From: Paracamarosporium sp. OC-R06-R3
Lineage: Eukaryota; Ascomycota; Dothideomycetes; Pleosporales; Didymosphaeriaceae
Reading direction: 5' to 3'
Assembly (NCBI GenBank): GCA_019828545.1
Contig: JACVRA010000624.1
Location: 1 to 50,294, forward strand
Length of the DNA stretch: 50,294 bases
In this document: positions 1 through 9,770 of the stretch, piece after piece
Layout of the letters: the number at the start of each line of letters is the position of its first letter
Position numbering within the stretch: the first letter of the stretch is position 1
The notes under the pieces: model-generated
Seen by the model: only the letters and a program-made list of their open reading frames with translations
Database searches by the model: none
What the model was told of the DNA's origin: nothing
Program-made: the position numbers and the translations under genes

Positions 1-1061
1 AAATATAAGAATTAAAGGTAATTCTTTTATTTCTATATACTTAAGGTGCTTAATTACTTAGTCCTATTAAATACTAAAGCGCTTAGTTACTTAGTTCTAC
101 TAAGTAGTTAAGTAGGTTATATAATATTACGTAACTTACTAACTATCCTTATGCTTATCTAACTAAGGTTAGTCTTATAGAAGGCCGTTCTCTTTTATCC
201 TTTTCTATAAGTAGTCTACCCTACCCCTATTAGTATGTTAGATCTTAACAATAACCTTCTACTATAAAGTAGAAAAAGAAAATAAATTTAAAGTAAAAAG
301 TATTAAATATACTAAAACCTATAGAGAAACTTAATAATACCTTATTAAATAAAAAGAATACCTAAAAAGTAAAAATACTTAAGAATTAAAAGACAACCTT
401 AATAATTATTAGTAATTAATTAAAGAATATAAATAAAAACTCTATAATTTAATAATAAAATAATAAATATAAAGTAAAATATACTATTATAATAGATTAA
501 AAATAAAGGCCATTCTATTTACTATATCTAAAGTTAACTATAGTATAATAGAATAACTAATAAAAATATCTACTATAAAATAATTTATAATAGTAGTATT
601 TATATCTTCTCTATTTATAATTAATTTTATAATAAGATATATTATCTTCTTATAAGTATACTTTTTAGCTTAAGTAAGGATTTTCTTATTTTATAATATT
701 TATATAATTATAGCTACTAACTTTTTTTTATCTTTTTTAACTTTTTTTTTATACTCCTTATAAGTCTTGTCTAGAGAAGACTAACTTATATTAATATATA
801 AATAACTTATATATATATACTTAATATACTTTAAATTAGTATTTAGTATAATAAAATAAGTTTAACCTTTAAAATAGTAATTAATATATAGCTTTTTTAT
901 AACTATATTAATACTTAATATTTCTTAATAAAGGTAATATTTATAAATAGTAGAATTAATAGGTATAGTACTAATAAATAATAATAAATAAAATAAGTAG
1001 TATTAGCTTATATAAGAATTAATACATAATTTAAGATAAATTAGTTAAAGAAGGGGGATAA

Positions 1062-1409
1062 TATTAAGATCTAAGATTTTAATATAATAGAAAGGACGAT
1101 TGGTTAAGTAAATTCCTATTATAAAAAGGTATATATAGGCTTAACCTATACGCTTATATACACTAGTGCTTATAGAGGGGTTATGTAACTACTTTATAAA
1201 GAGCGCTCTATAGAGAGCGCTTTATAGTAAGCGCTCTAAAGAGAGCGCTCTAGGGAGAGCGCTCACTAGCAAGCAGCCCCAATACAAGTATATAGAAACA
1301 AGAGAATTACCTCTAATTCTTATGTTTAACCTATTTCTTATAGTAATAACCTATTAGTAATCTATTGTTTAGATTTCTCTAACACTTCTATTATATTACT
1401 TACGTGACA
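1062..1409 (+). mobile_element. Probable 3' LTR of a RIP-affected retrotransposon
   Basis: A polypurine tract ends just before a segment beginning TATTAAG, which could be a RIP-altered TGTTAAG. The segment ends in GTGACA about 350 bp later, giving the TG...CA style boundaries of an LTR. It holds a run of GAGCGCTC palindromes at 1201-1264. The matching 5' LTR would lie outside the window, so the boundaries rest on motif placement alone. Confidence 0.35.
1201..1264. repeat. Cluster of GAGCGCTC palindromes
   Basis: Within 64 bp the core AGCGCT occurs five times, three of them as the full 8-bp palindrome GAGCGCTC, spaced roughly 13-14 bp apart and separated by TATAGA, TATAGT, TAAAGA and TAGGGA-like linkers. 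It is a GC-rich island in otherwise AT-rich DNA and lies inside the putative LTR. Confidence 0.8.
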
Positions 1410-1865
1410 CAATATCGTTCCTCCTTGCATTAAGTATTCTTGCCTAAGAATTAACCCTACTTGCCCCTTTGTGTCTAGCTAACCTTAGGGCTTTAACACT
1501 TTAGTAGAGGCTTAGTAGTATAAGTTACTTATTTATATAAGTTACTTACCTATAAGGTACGTTACTTATATATTAATTTAATATAATTATTATTTATTTA
1601 CTAGTCTAGGCGTGCTAAAAAGTATTTAGTAGACATAGGTTTACGTAGTCTTTTTTTCTACATTATTATAGGTAAATGTATAAAATAATAAGCGTGCGCC
1701 AAGTAGATCTGTGCACCAGGTGGCGAACTATAGACATCCTGCGAATTCCTGCCGATCTTTTCTAGGCCGCAAAGAGTTTGGTGGAATCCCTACTTTAAAA
1801 CGTCCAAGCTCTAAGGCAGCAGCTGTCAAACAACGTTCTTATACCTAAAGCTCATCCTTCTTAAG

Positions 1866-3665
1866 ATGCCTTCAGAGCGTACCCATTCACCAAGAAAACG
1901 TCAGCAGCGGATCGAAAGATATTTCAAGCCCAGCCAGTCTTCGCACCTATGCTCTCTTCTACGGTCGGAATCAAAGGACACGTTATCGTTCCTCAACCTC
2001 CCTGTTTCAGTCCGAAAACACATCTACTCTGCGGCAGGGCTTATCGCCTCGCCACGACAAGAATGGGGTTGTGTCACCATGAATCGCGGATCTATCACCG
2101 AGCGGGGCTGTCACTTCGAGCCTGAGTCGAACGCTCGCCCGGGACGTTGCCCCGAGTGTCTCCGTCACCGCTATTGGCCGAACACACCCCTTTGGATAGA
2201 CTACTGCGACTGTAACCCCTTCCCCTTTGCATTATTCACAGTATGTCGAACCATCTCTAACGAGGTTACGCATCTCTTCTACTCGCAAATGCGATTTGAG
2301 ATCGCGTACACATCCTATGGGAAGCTGTCAGCGCTGGAAGGACTGGGTCCCAACGCCATTACTTCTCTGCAACATCTCACTATCCACCTTAACGTGTCTT
2401 TCTGCCCCGAAGGGCCGACTTGTAGAAATATTCAACACGCCAGCGACTGCCATCCCGGCTGCAGACTTGGAGGACATGACGCTCCACTAGGCCAGTTCCC
2501 TAAGAGCCGAAACGAAAAAGATTTGTTGTTGAGCTTCAGCCGCCTTTGCGACCGTCTCCGTCACTATATACAGCCTGGTCGTCTGAAGCTCAGCCTCAGT
2601 TGCGAGTCAACGGATCACGTCCTCGCTGCTACTGTCCTGGCCTCCTTGGCGACTCTACCAACCCTACGTGCTTGCTCGATTTTACTCTCGAAAAAGTTCG
2701 ACGCCTGTCTAAGACAAATGGCGGACGAGACTAGGCTCAGGCTGCTGGGCTATCCGGAGTCTCGCGTCACCGGATACTTCCCTCTGCGGAATCTGCCGAG
2801 GGAGCTAGAGCTTCGCGTTCTACAGTCGACAGACCTTGTGGCCCCCAGCCACTTGTGGTATGCCTCAGTCAAGCATCCCAAGGATTGGTTGCTGTGGGAC
2901 CGACAGCGCTGTAAATATCCAAACCTTCCGACGGCGAACTTGGCAAATCTTGAGGAGCTACCCGAAGTTTGCTGCAAATGTGGTGCGCATTCAGTCGCGA
3001 CTACGCCGTGTGCCCATTGGCACTTCCCTCATTCGCTGTTTCTTGTAGATCATCGGATGGCTGAAGATGCCCGGATGATCCTACAACGCGACAATACCTG
3101 GATACTACCCTGGAAGATCCTTACCATCACACAGCCAGGGATGTATCTAGGTAACATGTGGCATTTTATTTGGAACGTGCGAAACCTCACAATCGATCTT
3201 TCATACTTTCCCGATAACTGGCACGCCAACGTCGACAAACTAGTCAGCGAATGCGCCGTGGAACTGCTTACACTGGTTATTCAACTGCCGCATCCGAGTC
3301 ACGAAAGGGTGGACCTCTCCGAGAGCCCTGCTTCTCCAATGTGGGCGATACACTGCAAGGTTATAAGGAACCTTGCTGCCGCTCTAGCTGGTCGTAAGTT
3401 CCGAGACTTCTTCGTAACAATACAGCGGCACCACATAGGTCTTGACGACTATGCTGGCAACATTTTCATGATCGACTGTCCGTCTCTAGGAGAGCACGTA
3501 GACGCGATGGAGCTTTGGCTTGAGCGACAAGTTATGAAGAGGGAGCATGATATCCACAGGAGGACTAGAGACTTAGTGGATCGTGTCTGTCCGGGGGGTA
3601 GCTACGTAGACGGGCCGCATTGTTCTCAATGTCAAATGCTAATGGACGGCCCCTGCTGTTCTTGA
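1866..3665 (+). CDS. F-box-like fungal protein of unknown function
   Basis: An uninterrupted 599-residue frame from the first ATG after the AT-rich block. Residues about 41-60 (LSFLNLPVSVRKHIYSAAGL) and again about 304-325 (YFPLRNLPRELELRVLQSTD) resemble the LPxELRxxIY core of fungal F-box-like domains, so the protein looks like two similar halves. Each half is followed by Cys-rich stretches (CPECLRHRYWP; CCKCGAH) and a LFLVDHRMAEDAR-type helix seen in this large, poorly characterised fungal group. No membrane segment or signal peptide is apparent. F-box proteins recruit substrates to SCF ubiquitin ligases, but a role here is inference. It lies about 200 bp beyond the repeat block, a typical place for fast-evolving genes. 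Confidence 0.75.
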   Translation: MPSERTHSPRKRQQRIERYFKPSQSSHLCSLLRSESKDTLSFLNLPVSVRKHIYSAAGLIASPRQEWGCVTMNRGSITERGCHFEPESNARPGRCPECLRHRYWPNTPLWIDYCDCNPFPFALFTVCRTISNEVTHLFYSQMRFEIAYTSYGKLSALEGLGPNAITSLQHLTIHLNVSFCPEGPTCRNIQHASDCHPGCRLGGHDAPLGQFPKSRNEKDLLLSFSRLCDRLRHYIQPGRLKLSLSCESTDHVLAATVLASLATLPTLRACSILLSKKFDACLRQMADETRLRLLGYPESRVTGYFPLRNLPRELELRVLQSTDLVAPSHLWYASVKHPKDWLLWDRQRCKYPNLPTANLANLEELPEVCCKCGAHSVATTPCAHWHFPHSLFLVDHRMAEDARMILQRDNTWILPWKILTITQPGMYLGNMWHFIWNVRNLTIDLSYFPDNWHANVDKLVSECAVELLTLVIQLPHPSHERVDLSESPASPMWAIHCKVIRNLAAALAGRKFRDFFVTIQRHHIGLDDYAGNIFMIDCPSLGEHVDAMELWLERQVMKREHDIHRRTRDLVDRVCPGGSYVDGPHCSQCQMLMDGPCCS

Positions 3666-3781
3666 TGAGAGAGCTGCTACAGAGCAACCACACCACGTTA
3701 AAACGTTAACTTGTTGTGAGTCGACTTGATGGTTAGAGGAGGTGCATGTGTCGAATTTTTGGCTAAAGTAGTGTAGCCCTA

Positions 3782-4252
3782 AAATATCAAAGGCTCCTTG
3801 TCTTCGACGGGGCAACAAAATCTAGCCACCTCGCCAGCGGTCAGAAAGAATTTCCAGACCAACTATTCTTGCAGTTCTTCACCTAGCAGGCCTCATTCCA
3901 CGTCGTACGCTCAATCGACTCCGATTTTGACGGGGACGGCGGTGGAGAAACATGATGTCTGTGTCATATTATAGATAGGCGTGGCGACAAATGCGGGTCC
4001 ATCATTGTCAATGCCGAGTGGTTGAAGAAATACGAGGCTACTGGACAAACCAAATTTGAGTTCATTGCTATTTCCGACGTCGGGTCATTGAGCGAGCAGG
4101 AGTCCCCAATTGATACATACTACCTACCGACAGAGAGAGTAGAGTTAGAGTGGAACCTGTACTTCGTGCTCCTTGTTGAGCCGTTCCCCGAAGAAAGGAT
4201 TTATCGACGTGTTGCTCTCGGGCAGGTTTTTAAGGCGATGTTTACTCTCTGA
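3782..4252 (+). pseudogene. Decayed C-terminal tail of a HET-type incompatibility protein
   Basis: In one frame the sequence reads through two in-frame stops (TAG at 3884-3886, TGA at 3953-3955) and ends at 4252. Recognisable pieces are CGSIIVNAEWLKKY, FEFIAISD, a YYLPTERVELEWN region and VALGQVFKAMF. This order (cysteine/glycine pair, W-L-KY, FEFIxLSD, W-N-xYFVLLVE, RxxLGxVFK) is what I know from the extreme C-terminus of fungal HET-domain proteins. No HET domain, start codon or intact upstream exon is present, so it is a fragment. Family assignment is from memory of the motif order; the stops are seen directly. Confidence 0.55.
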
Positions 4253-5350
4253 GACGACAAGTGGAAGGAGATTATTCTTGGCTGGCATGCTTTCTAGCCT
4301 CATTTTTCTTTCTTTCTATTTTATAACTCTGCCTAGCCTTACTGATGTTCTATTATCATATATCATATAACAACCCTGATCTCTATTTCTATTGTCCGTG
4401 CAACATATTCCAATAGTCGCCTGATTATGAGAAACCTGTTGTTTCAAAGAGCGACGCAAACACAAAGCTGCAAAGGTGTCACGGTTATTGGGGTGAGGTG
4501 AGTCATCACGTGATGAATTATTGTGCAAGAGTAGCAGCAAGCTGGGTTATCTTCATTGACATTGTTATCGTAATTACCCTGGGTGTATTTATGTTGTGGC
4601 ATAGCCGTAACATAACAGTGGCAGGTTTACTCGGAAATCTAGTACCTCCGCCACCGGGCACGTAAGGCAATTGAAATCCCATGTTCTGGGAAACTAAACG
4701 CCGCTCCAAGGCAGGAGTCCAGACCTTAATGCAGCCAAGCAGCAGCATTCAAGACGCCAAGGTTCGGGCCCGATTCGACTTGCTTGGCGGACATATCCAA
4801 GGCGCCACCGTTATCGCCGCGCCAACGTCCGCATCAACAATGGGTGCCGGACGGATAGGCCGGAACAATCTGACGGACTTTGCAACCTTATTCGCCGCAG
4901 CGAGGGTGCTGAGTTATCGAGTTGCAGGGTGCGGTTAATGGTTTAGTGATGGGTTACCGGGGTTGGGGGGCTCTAATAGGGTGCAACAGGAAGCTAGGGT
5001 TTTAGGGCTTAGGAGTTTGGCTGGTGGTTGCACATCTCCGACCCCATCCCCGCACCCTGGTGGACCAGGAAGTTTGAGGTGATGGTATATTTATGGGTGG
5101 GTTTCCCACGATGGATAGCATCACAGCCGAGTAGCTTCAACGCACGGTACCCTAACAATCAGTCACGGGGACACACTTAAAACCCAACAATCGATCGAAG
5201 AGCCACACCTCTCATCGAGATCCACATCTCTTCACAACACGATACTGCCATCGTAACCAACCACCCGACTTTTTCGCTCAAGTAAAACACACCGTACAGA
5301 GACCATACACAAACAACATCACTACTGCGTCTCACTATCAACCCATCACA
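4253..5350. other. Intergenic, no supported gene
   Basis: About 1.1 kb between the HET relic and the small gene at 5351. Short open frames occur on both strands but lack good start context, introns or family resemblance. The last ~180 bp are C/A- and pyrimidine-rich (many CACA and CATCA runs), as expected for the promoter and leader of the gene that follows. Confidence 0.5.
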
Positions 5351-5575
5351 ATGTCCGCTCAAACCGACTACGTCTACATCCCCAACTTGATCGGTGGCCA
5401 AATGCTCCGTATACCAGTCTTCTCTATCGAAGACGATCACGAAGAGACACAACTCTCTATTCCCTCACCATCAGATCTCACAATCGACACTTCTGCTCTT
5501 CGAATTCCCACTCGCGACGCGTCACCAGCACCGAGCGTTGACTCAGTTGTGGAGAGCGTGGAGGAAGCTGAATGA
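5351..5575 (+). CDS. Small acidic hypothetical protein (74 aa)
   Basis: A single-exon frame starting at an ATG in good fungal context (CACAATGTC) after a long CA/CT-rich leader. The product begins MSAQTDYVYIPNLIGGQ, is acidic and rich in Ser/Thr/Pro in the second half (PSPSDL, PTRDASPAP), and ends VVESVEEAE. There is no signal peptide, membrane segment or known domain; it is probably disordered. Leader quality and the clean start favour a real gene, but its shortness and lack of a recognised family keep confidence moderate. Confidence 0.5.
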   Translation: MSAQTDYVYIPNLIGGQMLRIPVFSIEDDHEETQLSIPSPSDLTIDTSALRIPTRDASPAPSVDSVVESVEEAE

Positions 5576-5980
5576 AGCTATCGTCAAACAAAGCCAAGTA
5601 CGGAGACTAGCTTGACGGACGATCTGTGGATCGTTACCTACGATGTAGAAATGTGGAGATGAGGGCGGAACAAGCGTCGTGGCAGACATCATCACACACA
5701 ACAACACAAGCACACCATCGATTCGAGGTTGCGATATTCGCCTGGGCATACGCAGTAGATTGCGAATATGCTGGATAGATAGGCTAAACCGGATTCGGTA
5801 GCCTAGGTCGAAGATGATGGGAGGATCGGAAAAGCACAGCGGCCTCCGTAGAGGCGGTGTGAAAGATGTGATTGCCGTTTCTAATCATGACACTGATTTT
5901 ACAATACCACATATAGATTTTAATAATTTTTTTTTCCATCACAATATGGCTCTGTCTTGCGCTGGACGATGCTGTGTGAT
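5576..5980. other. Convergent intergenic spacer
   Basis: About 400 bp between the small plus-strand gene and the 3' end of the minus-strand ligase. It should hold both 3' untranslated regions. I see no further gene; there is a short poly-T run near 5925-5935. Confidence 0.5.
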
Positions 5981-7966
5981 CTATAGTTTAGACTTGATGT
6001 TGCCTTTCTCGGTCCTCGCCCTGTCCCTTAACTCCCGCCTCAAGATTTTACCCACTGCATTTTTTGGCAGCTCGTTTACGAACTGAACACCACCTCTTAA
6101 TTGCTTGTAGTCTGCCAACTTTCCCTTCACGAACTGCTTTACGTCATCTGCGCTCAATGCACCTGTTCTCCTCAATACTATGTACGCTCTCGGGACTTCA
6201 CTGCCGCCTTCAACTGACACGCCTACAATGGCGGCCTCCTCTATGTCGCTGTGCGTGACTAGAAAGCCTTCGAGTTCCGCTGGTGCAATCTGCAAGCCCT
6301 TGTATTTGATTAACTCCTTCTTCCTATCGACAATGTAAAACTTGCTGCCGATCTCCTTAGCGATGTCACCAGTGAGGAACCAGCCGTCGTGAAAAGCAGC
6401 CTGCGTGGCTTCTAGGTTGTCGTAGTAGCCGTTCGTCACGAAAGGACCACGGACAAGAATCTCGCCAGGCTGACCAGGCTCAACGTCGCGGTATTCGCCA
6501 TCCACGATACGCATTTCCATGTTTGGCATTACGGGCGATATGGAACCTGTTGTGTCGGAGCTGCCGCGTGGCATGGCCGTTACTGCACCCTGAGTTGTTG
6601 TTAACACAGTCATCAATATGATCAAAGTTTGCTCGCGTGTTTCGTCATGCCGCTTTCACGCTGGTACAGTAAGGTGAAAGATTAAAACGTGAACTGGTTG
6701 TCACTCACAGTAGTCTCACTCAAACCCCACGTCGCCCCGATTTTTACATTTCCTTTGCCCAACTTCGCGTTCGCGGCATTTTGCAACTCTTTGTCCATGG
6801 GTGCGGCGCCTGTCAAAGCGGTCTCGACGTAGTCGAACTGATCGGTAACCGCAGGATCTTTCGCTATTCTCAGGAAGATGCTGGGTACGGTCCAAAATGC
6901 TGTGATTTTCAAATCTCTGAAATGCTGCAAGAAAATATACAGCCCCGGCAGAAAACATTGGCGCAATGAGATAGCCGTGGACACCGGCAATGTGGGCGAT
7001 TGGGACATGAGCGAGCGTACGATACGGTGCAGGTGCAGGTTCTCCACGAGCAACGGCTTCAGTAACATGCGCGCGAGCATGAACACTCGGGACGAAGAGC
7101 TGCGCGACCATATTGTAATGAGAGAGCATAACCCCTGTCCACCGTTAGCGGTAACAAACTCACGTGAAACCAAGTTCAACTCGCCCACCTTTCGGCACAC
7201 CAGTAGTCCCAGAGCTATACAACAGCACAATCAAACCCCTCTTCAACTCTGTGGCATCTGTAACCCTCCTCCATGTCAGTCTCGGCCCATTTACGGTGTC
7301 CGTTCTTGTCCCATCTTCAAGTGCCCGGCACTCCCAGCTTGGCTCACTCTCCAGCACGACAATTCTATCCAAACCCAATCTCGCCAAACGCGCCGCCTTT
7401 CTTCCGACGTTGATCTTATCTCTGCTCACGATTAATACCCTACTTTTTCCTTGCTTGATTTGTCTTGCCAGCTCCTCAGGTGTGAAGCTGTGTGACGCGG
7501 CGCTGAACACACCTCCAGCAGCTATGATGCCCCAGAATGCTGCAGGTGCCGCAGGTTGACCGGATGAACATACCACTACGACGTCTTTATAGGGTCCGCG
7601 TTCGCCGATTAAGAAGGTTGTGCGAAGGAAGTGTGCGATGCGTTCCGCGAGAGCGCGGAGGGTTGCTTTGGTTAGGAAGACGTTCGTATTTGCGGCGGAG
7701 AGGTGGAGTGGCGTATCGTCTTCGGCCAGAGAATGTTCTGAGTCTAAGACTACGGTTAGTTTAGGGACTAGGAGTGCGCATGCAAGCTAGATGGCAACGT
7801 ACCAAAGACCAAGGATGGGAGGTCAGTTAGAGGGATGTCGACTGAACTGGTGTTCTTGTAAACTAGCGTGGATTTATGTTTAGTAGGCCTCCAGCTGGAA
7901 AACTAGGGATTGGTAACACCCACTTCGCATGCCATCCTGAGTCACTGAAGATGTGGTGGCCGACAT
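5981..7966 (-). pseudogene. 4-coumarate-CoA ligase-like acyl-CoA ligase, frame broken mid-gene
   Basis: An ANL-superfamily (AMP-binding) enzyme that would activate a carboxylic acid via acyl-AMP to the CoA thioester. Visible motifs are YSSGTTGVPKG (P-loop), TWGLSETT, GWFLTGDIAKE, DRKKELIKYKGLQIAPAELE and PKNAVGKILRREL with the catalytic Lys. The C-terminus NIKSKL is a peroxisomal PTS1 signal. Introns (minus strand): 7802-7744, 7188-7135, 6708-6590, all GT-AG with CTAAC branch points in the first two. The 5' end is unclear; an ATG at 7966 in good context needs one more short intron. Near 6915-6945 the reading passes from ...GAVYFLAAFQRF to FLQHFRDLKIT in another frame. Compared with the family about nine residues are missing there, as if a ~26-28 bp out-of-frame deletion occurred. 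No normal-sized intron repairs it, so the gene is probably inactive, unless this is a sequencing error. Confidence 0.75.
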
Positions 7967-8643
7967 GGTGCCTGCAAGGATTCCTCAAGACGAATGTGGG
8001 GGAAAGAGGGCACAGAAATGCATTTCTAGCAGGACTCTCGCGAGCTTCACGTCACATGCAGCCATTGTAGAAGACTACGGTTCGGCACTGGCATCAATGC
8101 GAGTCAGGTTGGGAGCGTCAGTGTGTAGGATTCTATTGCAAAGAGACAGAAAGATGTGCGGGGTTAGCGTCGTGTGGGGGAGCGTACCGAGGCGCGAGTG
8201 CAAGTTTCGGTGGAAGTGGTTTACGTTCCGAGATACGAATGTCAGTACTGATGATGTATTTGCTGTATGCTAACTTCGTACGAGTGTGGGTGGGCCGATT
8301 CATGAAGATGCTGAGGCTCTTGTAAACGGCGGTACAGAAGACTAATAGACCTTCCTCAACCGCCCTGTGTATGCTGGATGGCAGGCGCGGATATGCGTTG
8401 CCGAAGCGGTCGGATTGCGGACGAATGACAGTCTGTTCGAGGATCCTCGGGTCTACTAGAGCTGGTGATGAACTCCAAGATGAGGAAATGAGTGTGCATG
8501 AGGAGCCCGAAGGGCTGCAACTAGGAACCACAGTGGTGACCAAATAAACCGAGCCTTTTATCACCAATCCATATGTGTTGAGGCAAATACAATTGGAAAG
8601 CTCGACGTATATACGCGAGATTACGTGTTCCGTAATAATACAT

Positions 8644-8690
8644 GCTAAACTGCTCTCAGAGTTGCGCAGCAACTCTGAGAGCAGTTTAGC
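8644..8690. repeat. Perfect 22-bp inverted repeat with 3-nt loop
   Basis: The left arm, 8644-8665, begins GCTAAACTGCTCTCAGAG and is followed by the loop GCA (8666-8668). The right arm, 8669-8690, is its exact reverse complement. A 47-bp near-perfect palindrome is far beyond chance and would extrude or fold as a strong hairpin in RNA. It lies in the ligase/GH79 intergenic region and overlaps no supported gene. Confidence 0.95.
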
Positions 8691-9693
8691 GGAGGTGATG
8701 CCAAGAATGTTCAGTTTACTTGGTCACTCACCCTGGTGAACGTATTGGTTGCTGACATAATTCAGTGCAGTCTCACCCTCATGAATATCTAGAAGCAGAG
8801 ATGCGCCAACGCTAACGTAGTACTGCGCTGTCCACCAGCGTGGTACATGTTTTCTTTATTTTTAATTTTTTTTTTTTGGTCTTGGTAACAGTAGCAATTG
8901 TCACGCTTGGGCCTTCGGAAGCGGGTGCAATCTTGACGCGTTTGCTGGGTGGTGGTTGGAGAGGTCCAGCCTCCGGGATTCCGCGTGTCTCGCGGCAGAC
9001 GGCATATGTGTGTGTTCCAAGTCTTGACGCTTTTCCTGCATCTGATGGCACTCGTCACCGACACGTTACGGCGAGACTAGCGAATGAAGAGGCGTGTTTG
9101 GATTCAACAACAGGTTTGCACGTTAGCCCCTGAGGGCTGCAGTGTCTAGAAGGCCATCCCCCCCACAAGGCGCCACAGCAGACGAGGGCTCTCGGGCAGG
9201 CGTATGACGTCGGGGCTTGCCGAACAGCCGCACAGGAGGGCCAGCTGGCCATGGAGCAGCGTGTACACGGCGCAGGTCGCGTGTCAGCGCGAAGAGAGAG
9301 CTGCGTGGTGCGGCGGGCGATCGGCGCAGGGGCTGGTGGCCGGGCGCTACGCATCGCAGGCACCGCGTCAGCGCCCTTGGCCGCGGCCCACCGCCCACGG
9401 CCGCCCACGCGCGCCAGCTCCCGCCAGCTTCCACGGCACGTCTCGTGGCCCTCCAAGGCCCTCATGCGCACACCTCCAACAAGCCAGCCCGCCAGCGTGA
9501 CATCATGGACCCGCGACCGCCGCCGCAGCACCGCCCACAGTGGTGACGTCCCGGCGCCCCCTTGGCGATCCCGCCGCTTCCCTAGCCACATCCCGCCGGT
9601 GTCCGCGGCGCTGGCCCAAACAGGATCCAATAATGCTTGATTAGCGAACCCTCCGTCCATGGCATCTTTGTTGCTCTTCACCCGCGCGTCCCT

Positions 9694-9717
9694 GCCCTCG
9701 CCCTCGCCCTCGCCCTC
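9694..9717. repeat. GCCCTC hexamer microsatellite (4 copies)
   Basis: Four perfect tandem copies of GCCCTC in the pyrimidine-rich leader region 55-77 bp upstream of the GH79 start codon. CT-rich tracts just upstream of the start are common in strongly expressed fungal genes. Confidence 0.9.
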
Positions 9718-9770
9718 ACCCTCCGCTCGACTCCCCATCTCCACCGCTGGGCGCTGCGAGGACTCCAGAC

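Larger units (their letters stand above)
1..1660. repeat. AT-rich RIP-like repeat block (degenerate retroelement)
   Basis: The first ~1.65 kb is overwhelmingly A/T, rich in TA steps, and has stop codons in every frame, in sharp contrast to the roughly balanced composition from about 1690 onward. This is the usual look of transposon DNA mutated by RIP (C-to-T on both strands) in filamentous ascomycetes. A purine tract (AAAGAAGGGGG, about 1046-1056) followed by an LTR-like segment suggests that the block is the 3' end of an LTR retrotransposon on the plus strand, cut by the window edge. No protein can be read from it. RIP as the cause is inferred from composition only; no un-mutated copy is available for comparison. 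Confidence 0.75.
7967..9770. other. Intergenic region with hairpin, GC-rich promoter and a possible decayed exon
   Basis: About 1.8 kb. It holds a perfect 22-bp inverted repeat (8644-8690) and a GC-rich stretch (9120-9770) upstream of the GH79 gene with a GCCCTC hexamer run. On the minus strand at about 8710-9050 there are coding-like scraps, a Lys-rich piece with PPPSKRVKIAP and then GASLLLDIHEGETALNYV that hints at an ankyrin unit. They sit in different frames without a start. Large open frames opposite the GC-rich stretch are compositional artefacts. Confidence 0.45.

Noticed and set aside
4681..4938. 85-residue ATG frame in the 4.3-5.3 kb spacer
   Set aside because: Plausible length but no family resemblance, leader or conserved context; left in the intergenic entry.
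6914..6945. A 16-nt GT...AG intron that would rescue the ligase frame
   Set aside because: Too short for spliceosomal removal and it still leaves conserved residues missing; a deletion is the simpler explanation.
8133..8672. 179-residue minus-strand open frame
   Set aside because: No ATG-supported family match; it runs into one arm of the perfect hairpin and has random-looking composition.
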